Source of the DNA: Burkholderiaceae bacterium
GTDB lineage: Bacteria > Pseudomonadota > Gammaproteobacteria > Burkholderiales > Burkholderiaceae_C
Assembly: GCA_023954035.1 (NCBI GenBank)
Contig: JAMLIT010000011.1
Span: forward strand, 1-64,000
Direction of reading: 5' to 3'
DNA length: 64,000 nt
Shown: piece after piece, positions 36,105 to 44,155 of the stretch
How the letters are laid out: every line of letters starts with the position of its first letter
How positions within the stretch are numbered: the stretch's first letter is position 1
Notes under the pieces: model-generated
Database searches by the model: none
The model's input: only the letters and a program-made list of their open reading frames with translations
What the model was told of the DNA's origin: nothing
Translations under genes and position numbers: made by a program

Positions 36105-37859
36105 ATGACCGACACTTTTGAAGTGCAGGGCGACTTTGCGCCTGCACAATCCCTGGAATCGACCACTGCGCCCCAGGCCGTTGCCGCAATGAGCGACGAC
36201 TCTGTGCAAGTGGCCGCGGAGCCCAACGGCTTTGTCGCCTTGGGCCTGGCCCCCGAGCTGGTGGCCGCTGTGGCTGACCTCGGTTACACCCAGCCCACGG
36301 CGGTACAGCTCAAGTGCATTCCTCTGGCCATGGGCGCCAACGCCCAGGGGGGCCGCTACATCGATCTGATGGTCTCCAGCCAGACTGGCAGCGGCAAGAC
36401 CGCGGCCTTCCTGCTGCCCGTGCTCAACACCTTGCTGCGCCAGCAGGCCGAGGCGGCCGAGCAGGCCCGCGCCGACTACGAGCGCGCCGCCGCCGAGGCA
36501 GTGGCGCGCGGAGAAGCGCCGCCCAAGCGCGCCAAGCGCAAAGACCCCACGAGCAACCGCAACTTCAAGCCGGCCGTGCCCGGGGCGCTCATCGTGTGTC
36601 CGACGCGCGAACTGGCCCAGCAGGTGGCGCACGACGCCATCGACCTCGTCAAGCACGCCCGCGGCCTTCGCGTGGCCAACGTGGTGGGCGGCATGCCTTA
36701 CCAGTTGCAGATTGCCAAGCTGCAGAACGCCGACCTGGTCGTCGCCACGCCGGGCCGGCTGCTCGACCTGCAGCGTTCCATGCAGATCAAGCTCGACAAA
36801 GTGCAGTTTTTGGTAGTGGATGAAGCCGACCGCATGCTGGACCTGGGCTTCTCGGACGACCTGGCCGAGATCAACCAGCTGACCAGCCAGCGCAAGCAGA
36901 CCATGATGTTCAGCGCCACCTTTGCGCCGCGCATCCAGCAGCTTGCCATGCGCGTGATGCACGACGGCGGCTCATCGGTACAGAAGATCCAGATCGACTC
37001 GCCCCAGGAAAAGCACGTCAATATCCAGCAAATCCTGTACTGGGCCGACAACCTGCAGCACAAACGCAAGATGCTCGACCACTGGCTGCGCGATACGAGC
37101 ATCAACCAGGCCATCGTGTTTGCCAGCACGCAGATCGAATGCGACGGCTTGGCAGCGGACCTGCAGCAGGAAGGTTTCAGCGCCGTGGCGCTGCATGGCG
37201 CCCTCAGCCAGGGGCTGCGCAACCGGCGCCTGATGGCGCTGCGCAACGGCCAGGTGCAGATCCTGGTGGCCACCGACGTGGCTGCGCGCGGCATCGACGT
37301 GCCCACCATCACCCACGTATTCAACTTTGGTCTGCCCATGAAGGCAGAGGACTACACCCACCGCATCGGCCGCACCGGCCGGGCTGGCCGCGATGGTCTG
37401 GCCATTACCTTTGCCGAGTTCCGCGACCGCCGCAAAATCTTCGACATCGAAAGCTACACCCGCCAGCAGCTCAAGGCGGAAGTGATTCCTGGGCTCGAAC
37501 CCACGCAGCGCTTCCCGTCTGCCCGGGCGCCGCAGGGAAGTTTCAGCGAGCGCGGCGCGCGCGCTCAAGCCGGGCGCGATCGCGGCTATGCCGGTGCGTC
37601 GCGCAGCGATGGCCGGAGCGGCTTCAATGACCGCCAGCGCGTGCAAGGCGCGCCCGAAGCCCGTGCGTTCGCACCGCGGCGAGACGCCGAAGGCTTTGGC
37701 CGCAAGCCGGGCTTTGGCGATGCCGGGCGCGGCGCTTCGGCCGGAGCACGGGGCGATTTCGCGCCGCGCAAGCCTGCTTTTGCCAAGCCGGGCGCGCCGG
37801 CAGGCAAGTCGTTCACGCCGCACGATGCGCGCAAGCGCCCGGCCCGGCCGGCGCGTTGA
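36105..37859 (+). CDS. DEAD-box ATP-dependent RNA helicase
   Basis: A 584-aa RhlE-like helicase: Q motif (GYTQPTAVQLKCIP), motif I SSQTGSGKTAAF, Ia PTRELAQQV, II DEAD (VVDEADRMLDLGF), III SAT, and the C-terminal RecA fold with ATDVAARGIDVP and HRIGRTGRAGRDG. An insert rich in Ala/Glu/Arg follows motif I, and the last 130 residues are a disordered R/G/F-rich tail for RNA binding. The start (MTDTFEVQ) was chosen 18 codons into the longest frame because a ribosome binding site (GAGAGAAA) precedes it. Confidence 0.93.
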   Translation: MTDTFEVQGDFAPAQSLESTTAPQAVAAMSDDSVQVAAEPNGFVALGLAPELVAAVADLGYTQPTAVQLKCIPLAMGANAQGGRYIDLMVSSQTGSGKTAAFLLPVLNTLLRQQAEAAEQARADYERAAAEAVARGEAPPKRAKRKDPTSNRNFKPAVPGALIVCPTRELAQQVAHDAIDLVKHARGLRVANVVGGMPYQLQIAKLQNADLVVATPGRLLDLQRSMQIKLDKVQFLVVDEADRMLDLGFSDDLAEINQLTSQRKQTMMFSATFAPRIQQLAMRVMHDGGSSVQKIQIDSPQEKHVNIQQILYWADNLQHKRKMLDHWLRDTSINQAIVFASTQIECDGLAADLQQEGFSAVALHGALSQGLRNRRLMALRNGQVQILVATDVAARGIDVPTITHVFNFGLPMKAEDYTHRIGRTGRAGRDGLAITFAEFRDRRKIFDIESYTRQQLKAEVIPGLEPTQRFPSARAPQGSFSERGARAQAGRDRGYAGASRSDGRSGFNDRQRVQGAPEARAFAPRRDAEGFGRKPGFGDAGRGASAGARGDFAPRKPAFAKPGAPAGKSFTPHDARKRPARPAR

Positions 37860-37881
37860 ACGTTCCCCGTTTTTCTCATCG

Positions 37882-37912
37882 AAGGCCGGTTCCGCAAGGT
37901 GCCGGCCTTTTT
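37882..37912. terminator. terminator after the DEAD-box helicase
   Basis: AAGGCCGG (37882-37889) and CCGGCCTT (37902-37909) form an eight-base stem with a 12-nt loop; TTTTT follows on the plus strand (37908-37912). A shorter A run on the other side allows only weak action in reverse. Confidence 0.85.
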
Positions 37913-37972
37913 CATGTCCCGGCGCGGGTGCGTTCTGAACAAGACAATAATGGCGACCGAGGAGTTTTTCAC

Positions 37973-39436
37973 GTGCCATCCACCCCCACCACAGACACCG
38001 ATTTCGAACACATGTTCGAACTGGCGCCGGTATCGCTCTGGCTGGAAGATTTCAGCGCTTTGAAGCAGTTGTTTGACGCGTGGCGGGCCGAGGGCGTTAC
38101 CGACCTGCGGGCGCACCTGCAAGCGGACCCGCAGCGGGTGCGCGAATGCGCCCGCTGCCTCAAACCCCTGCGCGTCAATCAGCGCACCCTGTCCATGCTG
38201 TCTGCCACCGATGCCGACGCGCTGTTCGCTCAGCTGGACCGGGTCTTTCGGGACGATATGCATCTGCGCTTTGCCAATGAACTCGAGCAGCTCTGGGCCG
38301 GCTCGCCGGGGTTCGACAACCAGACGGTGAACTACGCGCTCGATGGCCGGCGCCTGGACGTCGTCGTCCACGCCCGCATCCTGCCTGGCCACGAAGACAG
38401 CTGGAGCCGCGTGCTGGTGTCGCTCGAAGACGTGACTGCGCAGACCCAGGCCACGCAGCGCCTTCAGAAAAGCGAGCGCTACGCGCACGACCTGTTCGAG
38501 CATTCGCCGGTTTCGCTCTGGGTCGAGGACTTCAGCGCGGTCAAGCGCCTGCTGGACGGCGTGCGAGTTCAGGGCATACGCGACTTCAAGACGTTCCTCA
38601 AGGTGCATCCGGACTTCGTCTCGCGCTGCATGCAGGAAATCCGCGTCATCGACGTCAACCAGCAAACCTTGCAGATGTTCGGCGCTGCGAGCAAGGACGT
38701 CTTGCTCAACAACACGGCCCGCATTTTCCGGGGCGAGATGCAGGAGTCTTTTGCCGAGCAACTGCAGGACCTGTGGGAAGGCAAGCTGGTCCAGCAGCGT
38801 GAAGTGGTGAACTACGCCTTGTCCGGCGACGCGGTCCATATCCACATGCAGTTCGCCGTGCTCGATGGCCACCGGGACGACTGGGGACTGGTTCTGTTGT
38901 CGCTGGTGGACATCACGGCACGCAAGAAGGCCGAGGCCTACCTGGAATACCTGGGCAAGCACGACGTGCTGACCCAACTGCGCAACCGCGCGTTCTACGT
39001 GGAGGAACTCAACCGCATCACGCGCAAGGGCCCCTGGCCGCTGGCCGTGGTCACGATCGACCTCAACGGCCTCAAGACCGTCAACGACGAGCAGGGGCAT
39101 GGCGCAGGTGATGCCTTGCTGCGGCGCGTCGGCGAAGTCTTGGCCAAGGCTGTCGATCCTTCGGCCTGCGCGGCCCGCATTGGTGGTGATGAATTCACCA
39201 TCCTGCTGCCAGGAACGGACGAGCGCGGCGCGCTCGCATTGACCGAGCGCATCCACTCCCTGGTGGACATGAACAACCAGTTTTATTCCGGCCAACCGCT
39301 GAGCCTGGCCATCGGCGTGGCCAGTTGCGTCAGTGGAGACCAGGTCGAAGCCGCGCTGCACCGCGCCGACCAGGCGATGTACGCAGAGAAGGCGCGCTAC
39401 TACGAAGAGGGGCGAGCCGACCGGCGGCGGCGCTAG
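37973..39436 (+). CDS. diguanylate cyclase with tandem PAS-like sensors
   Basis: Makes c-di-GMP. The 487-aa protein has two similar N-terminal sensor units (ELAPVSLWLEDFSALKQLFD and EHSPVSLWVEDFSAVKRLLD), an internal duplication of PAS type, then a GGDEF domain with an intact active site (ARIGGDEFTILLP) and the upstream helix HDVLTQLRNRAFYVEEL. No membrane segment or signal peptide, so it is cytosolic. No RxxD inhibitory site is obvious just before GGDEF. The start is GTG at 37973 with GAGGAG upstream. The ligand is unknown. Confidence 0.9.
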   Translation: MPSTPTTDTDFEHMFELAPVSLWLEDFSALKQLFDAWRAEGVTDLRAHLQADPQRVRECARCLKPLRVNQRTLSMLSATDADALFAQLDRVFRDDMHLRFANELEQLWAGSPGFDNQTVNYALDGRRLDVVVHARILPGHEDSWSRVLVSLEDVTAQTQATQRLQKSERYAHDLFEHSPVSLWVEDFSAVKRLLDGVRVQGIRDFKTFLKVHPDFVSRCMQEIRVIDVNQQTLQMFGAASKDVLLNNTARIFRGEMQESFAEQLQDLWEGKLVQQREVVNYALSGDAVHIHMQFAVLDGHRDDWGLVLLSLVDITARKKAEAYLEYLGKHDVLTQLRNRAFYVEELNRITRKGPWPLAVVTIDLNGLKTVNDEQGHGAGDALLRRVGEVLAKAVDPSACAARIGGDEFTILLPGTDERGALALTERIHSLVDMNNQFYSGQPLSLAIGVASCVSGDQVEAALHRADQAMYAEKARYYEEGRADRRRR

Positions 39437-39472
39437 GCGTTGGCCCAGCCGCCTGGCGCTGCGCACCGGAGC

Positions 39473-40705
39473 TCAGGCCAGAATCGCGCTGCGGCCAATT
39501 TCGGGCCAGCGGTGGTGCAGGTAAATCCACGCCGCCAGGCCGATGCCCATCATCAGCAGCGAAGACAAGGCCATCAGGCGGGTCGAATGCATGACCAGGG
39601 GAACGAGCAGACCCGCCACCGCGCCGTTGGCGACGGATCCAATGAAGGCCTGAAGCGAGGAAGCCATACCGCGCCGCGCTGGGTACAAGTCGAGCACCAG
39701 CAAGGTGACCACGGGCACCATCAGCGCCCAGCCGAAGGCAAACACCGCAATGGGTACCAGCGCCCAGGAGACATGCGCGGGAAACAGCAGGTTGGCCAGC
39801 AGGTTCAGCAGCGAGGTCGTCAGCATGATCACAAAGCCGTGCCGGATCTGGCGCTTGGGCGCAATCTTGCCGGCCAGCCGACCACTGAGCCATGCGCCGG
39901 ACATGATGCCGGAAATGGTCAGTATGAAAAACCAGAAAAATTCCTGTGGCCCCAGCCCGAGGTGGTTACCCAGAAAAGCGGGGGCGCCGAGGATGTACAG
40001 GAACATGCCATTGAAAGGCACGCCACTGGCCAATGCCAGCAAAAGAAAGCGTGGGCTCGATCCCAGTTGCCAATAGCCCCGCATCAGGTGGCGCACTTCG
40101 AACGGCTGGCGATGGTCTGCGTGCAGCGTCTCGGGCAGCAGGCGGTAGTTGGCCAGCCAAAGCGCCACGCCCACCAAGGTCAGGAACCAGAAAATGCTGT
40201 GCCAACCCGTATGTACCAGCAGCCATCCGCCGACGATCGGCGCTATGGCGGGTGCTGCGCCGAAATAAATGGTGACCTGGCTCATCACCTTCTGCGCCTG
40301 CGCCGGCGGAAACATGTCGCGAATGACGGCGCGTGAGACGACGATGCCAGCGCCCGTCGACAAGCCCTGCAGAGCGCGAAAGAAAACCAGTTGCCCAATG
40401 CTTTGCGACAGTGCGCAACCCGCCGACGCCAGGGTGAAGACGGCGATGCCCCATAGCACGACGGGGCGGCGGCCGAAGCTGTCCGCCAGCGCCCCATGGA
40501 ACAGGTTCATGAACGCAAAGCCAAACAGATAGGCCGAGAGCGTCTGCTGCATTTCCACCGGTGTCGCGCCCAGGGCAGTGGCGATGCCCGAAAAGGCGGG
40601 CAGGTAGGTGTCGATCGAGAACGGCCCCAGCATGCCCAGCAGCGCGAGCAAGACGGCCAAAGCCCAGCGCGGACCCCGCCACAGTTGATCGGCTTGTGGA
40701 TGCAT
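39473..40705 (-). CDS. Bcr/CflA-family MFS multidrug exporter
   Basis: A 410-aa major-facilitator protein with twelve segments and Bcr/CflA features: LGPFSIDTYLPAFSGIATAL at the first helix, the motif-A loop GALADSFGRRPVVLWG, and RAVIRDMFPPAQAQKVMS. Family members export bicyclomycin, chloramphenicol-type drugs or sulfonamides; the substrate is not predictable. Start at MHPQADQLW. It converges on the cyclase gene with 36 bp between. Confidence 0.9.
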   Translation of the reverse strand: MHPQADQLWRGPRWALAVLLALLGMLGPFSIDTYLPAFSGIATALGATPVEMQQTLSAYLFGFAFMNLFHGALADSFGRRPVVLWGIAVFTLASAGCALSQSIGQLVFFRALQGLSTGAGIVVSRAVIRDMFPPAQAQKVMSQVTIYFGAAPAIAPIVGGWLLVHTGWHSIFWFLTLVGVALWLANYRLLPETLHADHRQPFEVRHLMRGYWQLGSSPRFLLLALASGVPFNGMFLYILGAPAFLGNHLGLGPQEFFWFFILTISGIMSGAWLSGRLAGKIAPKRQIRHGFVIMLTTSLLNLLANLLFPAHVSWALVPIAVFAFGWALMVPVVTLLVLDLYPARRGMASSLQAFIGSVANGAVAGLLVPLVMHSTRLMALSSLLMMGIGLAAWIYLHHRWPEIGRSAILA

Positions 40706-41034
40706 GGAAAGGACGGGGTAGAAAAAAGTGGAGCAGTCGCCCCGAGCGGGATGCCGCGCAATTATGGAGGGGCTGGAAAAAGCGTGCTGGGCGCCATGGG
40801 ATCGCTGCCGTTCGCAACCCGCAAATAAGAAAGCGGGCGCAATGGTCAGGGATCGCCTTGACCCCGTAGGTCTCACGCCTGCTGCACACGCTGAGCGCAT
40901 CGAAGCGTGGATTCCGGAGCCGGCCTTCCTAAGCGCAGTCAGCGCGAAATCTAGGACGAGGGCATGCAGGCAATGGAGGCCGATGGAAGCTCCAAAAATC
41001 GTCTTGCATTGACCCTTGCGTCCTGAGAAAGAAA
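40706..41034. other. gene-free DNA upstream of the MFS gene, host side of the island
   Basis: No supported gene in this 329-bp stretch. It should hold the MFS promoter (minus strand, CCATAATTGCG near 40760 is a weak -10 candidate) and the former downstream region of the tRNA-Lys gene. A short GC-rich inverted stretch lies near 40830 (GGGATCGCCTTGACCCC). Confidence 0.5.
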
Positions 41035-41066
41035 AAAGCGCGCTACCCTTTTTGATAGCGCGCTTT
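41035..41066 (-). terminator. original tRNA-Lys terminator, now cut off by the island
   Basis: AAAGCGCGCTA (41035-41045) and TAGCGCGCTTT (41056-41066) form a perfect 11-bp stem. On the minus strand it is followed by a T run (TTTTTTC). It lies just downstream of the truncated tRNA copy on that strand, so it is best read as the terminator of the tRNA before the element was inserted. Confidence 0.8.
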
Positions 41067-41076
41067 CCTTCGAAAG

Positions 41077-41125
41077 TGGTGGGTCCTGAGTGGCTCGAAC
41101 ACTCGACCTACGGATTAAGAGTCCG
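41077..41125 (-). repeat. attachment-site copy (attL-like), 3' part of tRNA-Lys
   Basis: A 49-bp copy of the 3' part of the tRNA-Lys gene (CCA end, acceptor, T arm, variable loop, part of the anticodon arm). It differs from the intact copy at 49719-49767 by one base in the T loop (41093 against 49735). It stops inside the anticodon stem, after which the sequence is unrelated. It marks the left end of the integrated element. Confidence 0.92.
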
Positions 41126-41292
41126 ACCACATTGGTTAAATTCTGGCAAAGTTAGGATAGTCCTGCACTCGGTTGCAAGCGCTAAGTACATGTCAAAGAA
41201 GGGGAAAGTATCCGGTAGGAGTCCGTAGGTCATTCGCACCCATCCTGCATTTTTCTGGCAAAATTCTGGCAAATTTCCCAAGAGGCCAGATC

Positions 41293-42702
41293 ATGCCCAG
41301 CCCTGCCAAGCCAGTTGCCAGCCCCTCAGCAGCCCTCAAGGCGATGTCCGAAGGGGACACCATCACCGTGTGCAAAGTCGCCCCAGCGGGGGCACTACAG
41401 GCCCGCAACGGAAAGAAGGGCATCGTGTTTTTCTGGCGCTACAGCCAAGGCACCACAAGCCAGCGCCTGCCCATCGGCCCCTATGACCCGACACCGGGCC
41501 ACGTCAACAAGCACACCCCGACCGCTGCGGGCTACTCGATAGCCGCCGCCATCAAGGCCGCTGAAGCGCTGGCAGTGCAGCACGTCACCGCCAAGGCCGA
41601 AGGCAGCGGCATGGGTGAAATCTTGGAACAGCAGAAGCAGGCGAAGGCCGAAGCGAAAGCCCAGCAAGAAGCCGCAGCCCTTGCAGCGAAGGCCGCAGCC
41701 GATGCCAAGGAAGCAGCAGCCAAGTACACCCTACGCGCCCTGTTGCTGGCGTACTGCGACTACCTGCAAAGCCTTGGCAGGCGCAGCCATACGGATGCCC
41801 GCAGCATCTTCACGCTGCACGTCTTTGACGCATGGCCCGCAGTGGCAGCGCTGCCAGCCAAGGCCGTAACGGATGAACAGATTGCAGACATGATGCGCCG
41901 CCTTCATGAGGCAGGCAAAGGCCGCACGTCCAACAAGCTGCGCAGCTACATCCGGGCCGCGTATCAAGTCGCCAAGGCTGCGAAGTCAAAGCCCAGCATT
42001 CCGGTTAGCTTCAAAGCCTACGGGGTCACACACAACCCAGCGGCAGAGACTGCGCCCGACGAATCAGCGAACAAGGCCGATAAGAATCCGCTATCCGCTG
42101 CGGAAATGCGCACCTACTGGAAGGCAATCGAGAGCATCCCCGGAACCAAGGGGGCAGCGCTGCGCCTGCACCTACTCACGGGCGGGCAGCGTATCGAGCA
42201 GCTTTGCAGCCTGCACACCAGCAACGTGACCACCAGCACCCAGCCCGAAACCATCACCCTGTTTGATGGCAAGGGCAGGCCCGGTAAGGCACCACGGCCC
42301 CACGTAGTGCCGTTGATCCCAGCCGCAGCGAAGGCGATGCAAGAGCTTGCCCCAGCCGGTGACTTCGCCTTGTCCACCGATGGCGGAAAAACGCGTCTGA
42401 GCCCCTTCACGCTGGCCCGGTGGGCGCAAGACCTGGCCGCAGCCGCTGGCTTGCAAGACTTCCAAGTGAAGCGCCTACGCTCAGGCGTGGAAACGATGCT
42501 TTCCGCCCGTGGCGTGTCCAAGGAAATCCGGGGCAGGCTGCAAAGCCACGGCATTGCCGGGGTGCAAGACGCCCACTATGACGGGCACGACTACTTGAAC
42601 GAAAAGCACGCCGCGCTAAATACACTATTCAAGGCCCTTGAGTCAATTGCAGAGCCGATTGCAGGAAATATCTACAGCCTGCCCAAAGTCGCAGCATATT
42701 GA
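41293..42702 (+). CDS. tyrosine recombinase / integrase of the island
   Basis: A 469-aa site-specific integrase. The N-terminal 90 residues look like an arm-binding domain (GKKGIVFFWRYSQGTTSQRL), followed by an Ala/Lys/Glu-rich coiled coil, a core-binding SAM-like domain (YCDYLQSLGRRSHTDARSIF) and the catalytic domain with the first Arg in LTGGQRIEQLCSLH, second box KRLRSGVETMLSARG, LQSHG and the Tyr region HYDGHDYLNEK. The box II His is replaced by Lys (KRLR instead of HDLR). Start at 41293 just after the left att; earlier codons cross the TTCTGGCAAA motifs. Confidence 0.9.
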   Translation: MPSPAKPVASPSAALKAMSEGDTITVCKVAPAGALQARNGKKGIVFFWRYSQGTTSQRLPIGPYDPTPGHVNKHTPTAAGYSIAAAIKAAEALAVQHVTAKAEGSGMGEILEQQKQAKAEAKAQQEAAALAAKAAADAKEAAAKYTLRALLLAYCDYLQSLGRRSHTDARSIFTLHVFDAWPAVAALPAKAVTDEQIADMMRRLHEAGKGRTSNKLRSYIRAAYQVAKAAKSKPSIPVSFKAYGVTHNPAAETAPDESANKADKNPLSAAEMRTYWKAIESIPGTKGAALRLHLLTGGQRIEQLCSLHTSNVTTSTQPETITLFDGKGRPGKAPRPHVVPLIPAAAKAMQELAPAGDFALSTDGGKTRLSPFTLARWAQDLAAAAGLQDFQVKRLRSGVETMLSARGVSKEIRGRLQSHGIAGVQDAHYDGHDYLNEKHAALNTLFKALESIAEPIAGNIYSLPKVAAY

Positions 42703-42818
42703 CCCCGGCCCAAATACGGGCCAAAATTATCTCACTCCCCTTGCACCCATTAGGAGAGTAGCAACAGACCCATAGGGCATTGGGCATCCGGTAAGCCGTG
42801 ATGTGTTGCGTCAAATCT
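42703..42818. other. spacer after the integrase
   Basis: No gene seen. It contains CCCGGCCCAAATACGGGCC just after the integrase stop, a small inverted repeat without a T tract. The downstream part contains the hairpin listed next. Confidence 0.4.
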
Positions 42819-42857
42819 AGCCGTGCTGGCTTTTTGGCGCACCACACACGGCTTTTT
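42819..42857 (+). terminator. terminator-like hairpin before the AlpA-like gene
   Basis: AGCCGTG (42819-42825) pairs with CACGGCT (42847-42853), followed by TTTTT. It lies 26 bp before the start of the regulator gene, so it either ends the integrase transcript or attenuates the next. Confidence 0.6.
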
Positions 42858-42882
42858 GCATTTCGCGCCGGAAAGCCACTCA

Positions 42883-43170
42883 ATGCCCGTCAACATCGTC
42901 TTTCGACCTGATACGGAACCGGCCCCCGCCAAGAAATCCAAAGGGAAGCCGGGGCACGCCAAGCCCATCCCGATTGATAAATCAGCCCTGCTGAAACCGG
43001 GGAGATTGAGGCCGGGGCACCTGATGCACCTGTATGGAATTTCGCATTCCACGCTTTACAAAAGGCGTGAAGATGGCCTGATTCCCCCGCCTGATTTAGT
43101 TGAACACCATCGGCCAATCTGGTTCACCAGCACCATTGCGCCATTCTTTGGGGTGAAGGCCGATGGCTAA
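42883..43170 (+). CDS. AlpA/excisionase-like DNA-binding protein
   Basis: A 95-aa basic protein. After a Lys/Pro-rich N-terminus comes a MerR-type winged helix typical of AlpA and excisionases: LRPGHLMHLYGISHSTLYKR, then EDGLIPPPDL and RPIWFTSTIAPFF. Such proteins direct excision or control the integrase. It is right after the integrase and overlaps the next gene by 8 bp. Start ATG at 42883, behind GGAAAG. Confidence 0.75.
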   Translation: MPVNIVFRPDTEPAPAKKSKGKPGHAKPIPIDKSALLKPGRLRPGHLMHLYGISHSTLYKRREDGLIPPPDLVEHHRPIWFTSTIAPFFGVKADG

Positions 43171-43417
43171 TCACACCTCACGAATAGGGCAACGCCCATT
43201 TAAGAGCCTGATTGCCGAATGCAATACATGGCTTGCTGATAGTGGCCTGCGCGTAGTCGATTGGTCAATGGGCGATCCAGATATTCCACCAAGCAAGCGT
43301 TTCTACTTGGAAACAACGGACGGTGGCGATGATTGGGACGCTATCCCTTGCCTGCGCACTTTTCACTCAGAAATGCAGGCAAAGCACGCCAAACAAAACA
43401 CCATAGTAATTGGATAA
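43163..43417 (+). CDS. hypothetical island protein
   Basis: An 84-aa acidic-neutral protein (MANHTSRIGQRPFKSLIAEC onward) with TRP/ASP-rich middle (VVDWSMGDPDIPPSKRFYLE). No family is recognised. Its start overlaps the end of the regulator gene, so both are likely translated together. The stop overlaps a 22-bp repeat described separately. Confidence 0.6.
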   Translation: MANHTSRIGQRPFKSLIAECNTWLADSGLRVVDWSMGDPDIPPSKRFYLETTDGGDDWDAIPCLRTFHSEMQAKHAKQNTIVIG

Positions 43418-43433
43418 ACCTGCAATCATTGCA
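43412..43433. repeat. 22-bp palindromic repeat, copy A (probable operator)
   Basis: A 22-bp sequence found identically at 45409-45430. Its core TGCAATCATTGCA (43421-43433) is an inverted repeat, as expected for a dimeric regulator's site. It overlaps the stop of one gene and lies 22 bp before the start of the next. Confidence 0.75.
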
Positions 43434-43454
43434 GAGAAAGAGAAGGAACCAGAA

Positions 43455-43841
43455 ATGACCACCAAGAGAGCTAACAAGAATACGACCCCGCAACCTGCCA
43501 ACTGCCCCAGGCCAAAAATCCGTGATGTTGAATGTGAAATCACAGAGTATGGCTATCACAATCGAGAGTTCTGGGATTCATTCGGGGTCAAGGATCACTC
43601 GGGGGAGCCTGTCAAGGGTTGGAAGGTTCTGCAAGTTCTATCAGCAGTGGTATTGCCAGATGATCCGAATGAGAATCCTCACCACTACTTCGATTACGAA
43701 GGAAGAGACATTATTGCGCAGGCACTCCGCGAAGGACGAATATATGGGACGCCTGCTGAATTCTGGGCAAAAGGAAAAGAGCGGGAATTCCTCGAATATC
43801 TTTATGCCAAATATCCGAAGGTGAAGCGCGTGCAAGCATAA
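43455..43841 (+). CDS. hypothetical island protein
   Basis: A 128-aa protein, basic at the N-terminus (TTKRANKNTTPQPANCPRPK) and then acidic with aromatic residues (EITEYGYHNREFWDSFG, PHHYFDYEGRDI). No family is recognised. ATG at 43455 is preceded by AGAAGGA at a good distance; an in-frame TTG 15 codons upstream lies in the palindromic repeat and is less likely. Confidence 0.6.
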   Translation: MTTKRANKNTTPQPANCPRPKIRDVECEITEYGYHNREFWDSFGVKDHSGEPVKGWKVLQVLSAVVLPDDPNENPHHYFDYEGRDIIAQALREGRIYGTPAEFWAKGKEREFLEYLYAKYPKVKRVQA

Positions 43842-44155
43842 AAAACCCCCGGTGACTTTCGCCACCGGGGTAATCCGTACCATTGCCATCTGCTGGAGTG
43901 AGAAGGAACCAGCACCCATATTGTGCTGTCCCTTCAACCTCCGAGCAAATGGGAAAAGTGACACCCGCCAATCGAAACGACGCCCAAAAGTGGCACGTAG
44001 TTTGTGCCAAGTGGCACGCACCAATCGAAACGGGAAACCGCATCCAAACGACAAGAAAACCTCTACCGGCCATCACGAAAACCTGATTCTTTGACCCCCG
44101 AGAACAGGCCCAAAAAGGGAGTGGCACGGACACACCTAATCGAACCATAGAAGCC
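43842..44155. other. gene-free island region with iteron-like direct repeats
   Basis: No protein gene is supported in these 314 bp. Two 24-bp direct repeats match at 21 positions: 43956-43979 and 44009-44032 (start AAGTG, end CCAATCGAAACG). A half unit AAGTGGCACG lies at 43988-43997 and a variant (GAGTGGCACGGAC, then TAATCGAACC) at 44119-44146. GTGCCA/TGGCAC at 44004-44017 adds an inverted repeat. This is how replication origins or repressor clusters of small elements look. The next gene starts at 44156. Confidence 0.65.
43847..43870 (-). terminator. minus-strand terminator with no annotated transcript
   Basis: CCCCGGTG (43847-43854) and CACCGGGG (43863-43870) form a perfect 8-bp stem. A T run (TTTTT) follows only on the minus strand. 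No gene on that strand ends here, so a minus-strand RNA from the region 43871-44155 is possible. Confidence 0.6.

Noticed and set aside
41077..41125. A second tRNA gene at the left end of the island
   Set aside because: It contains only the 3' part; the D arm and the 5' acceptor strand are missing, so it is an att remnant.
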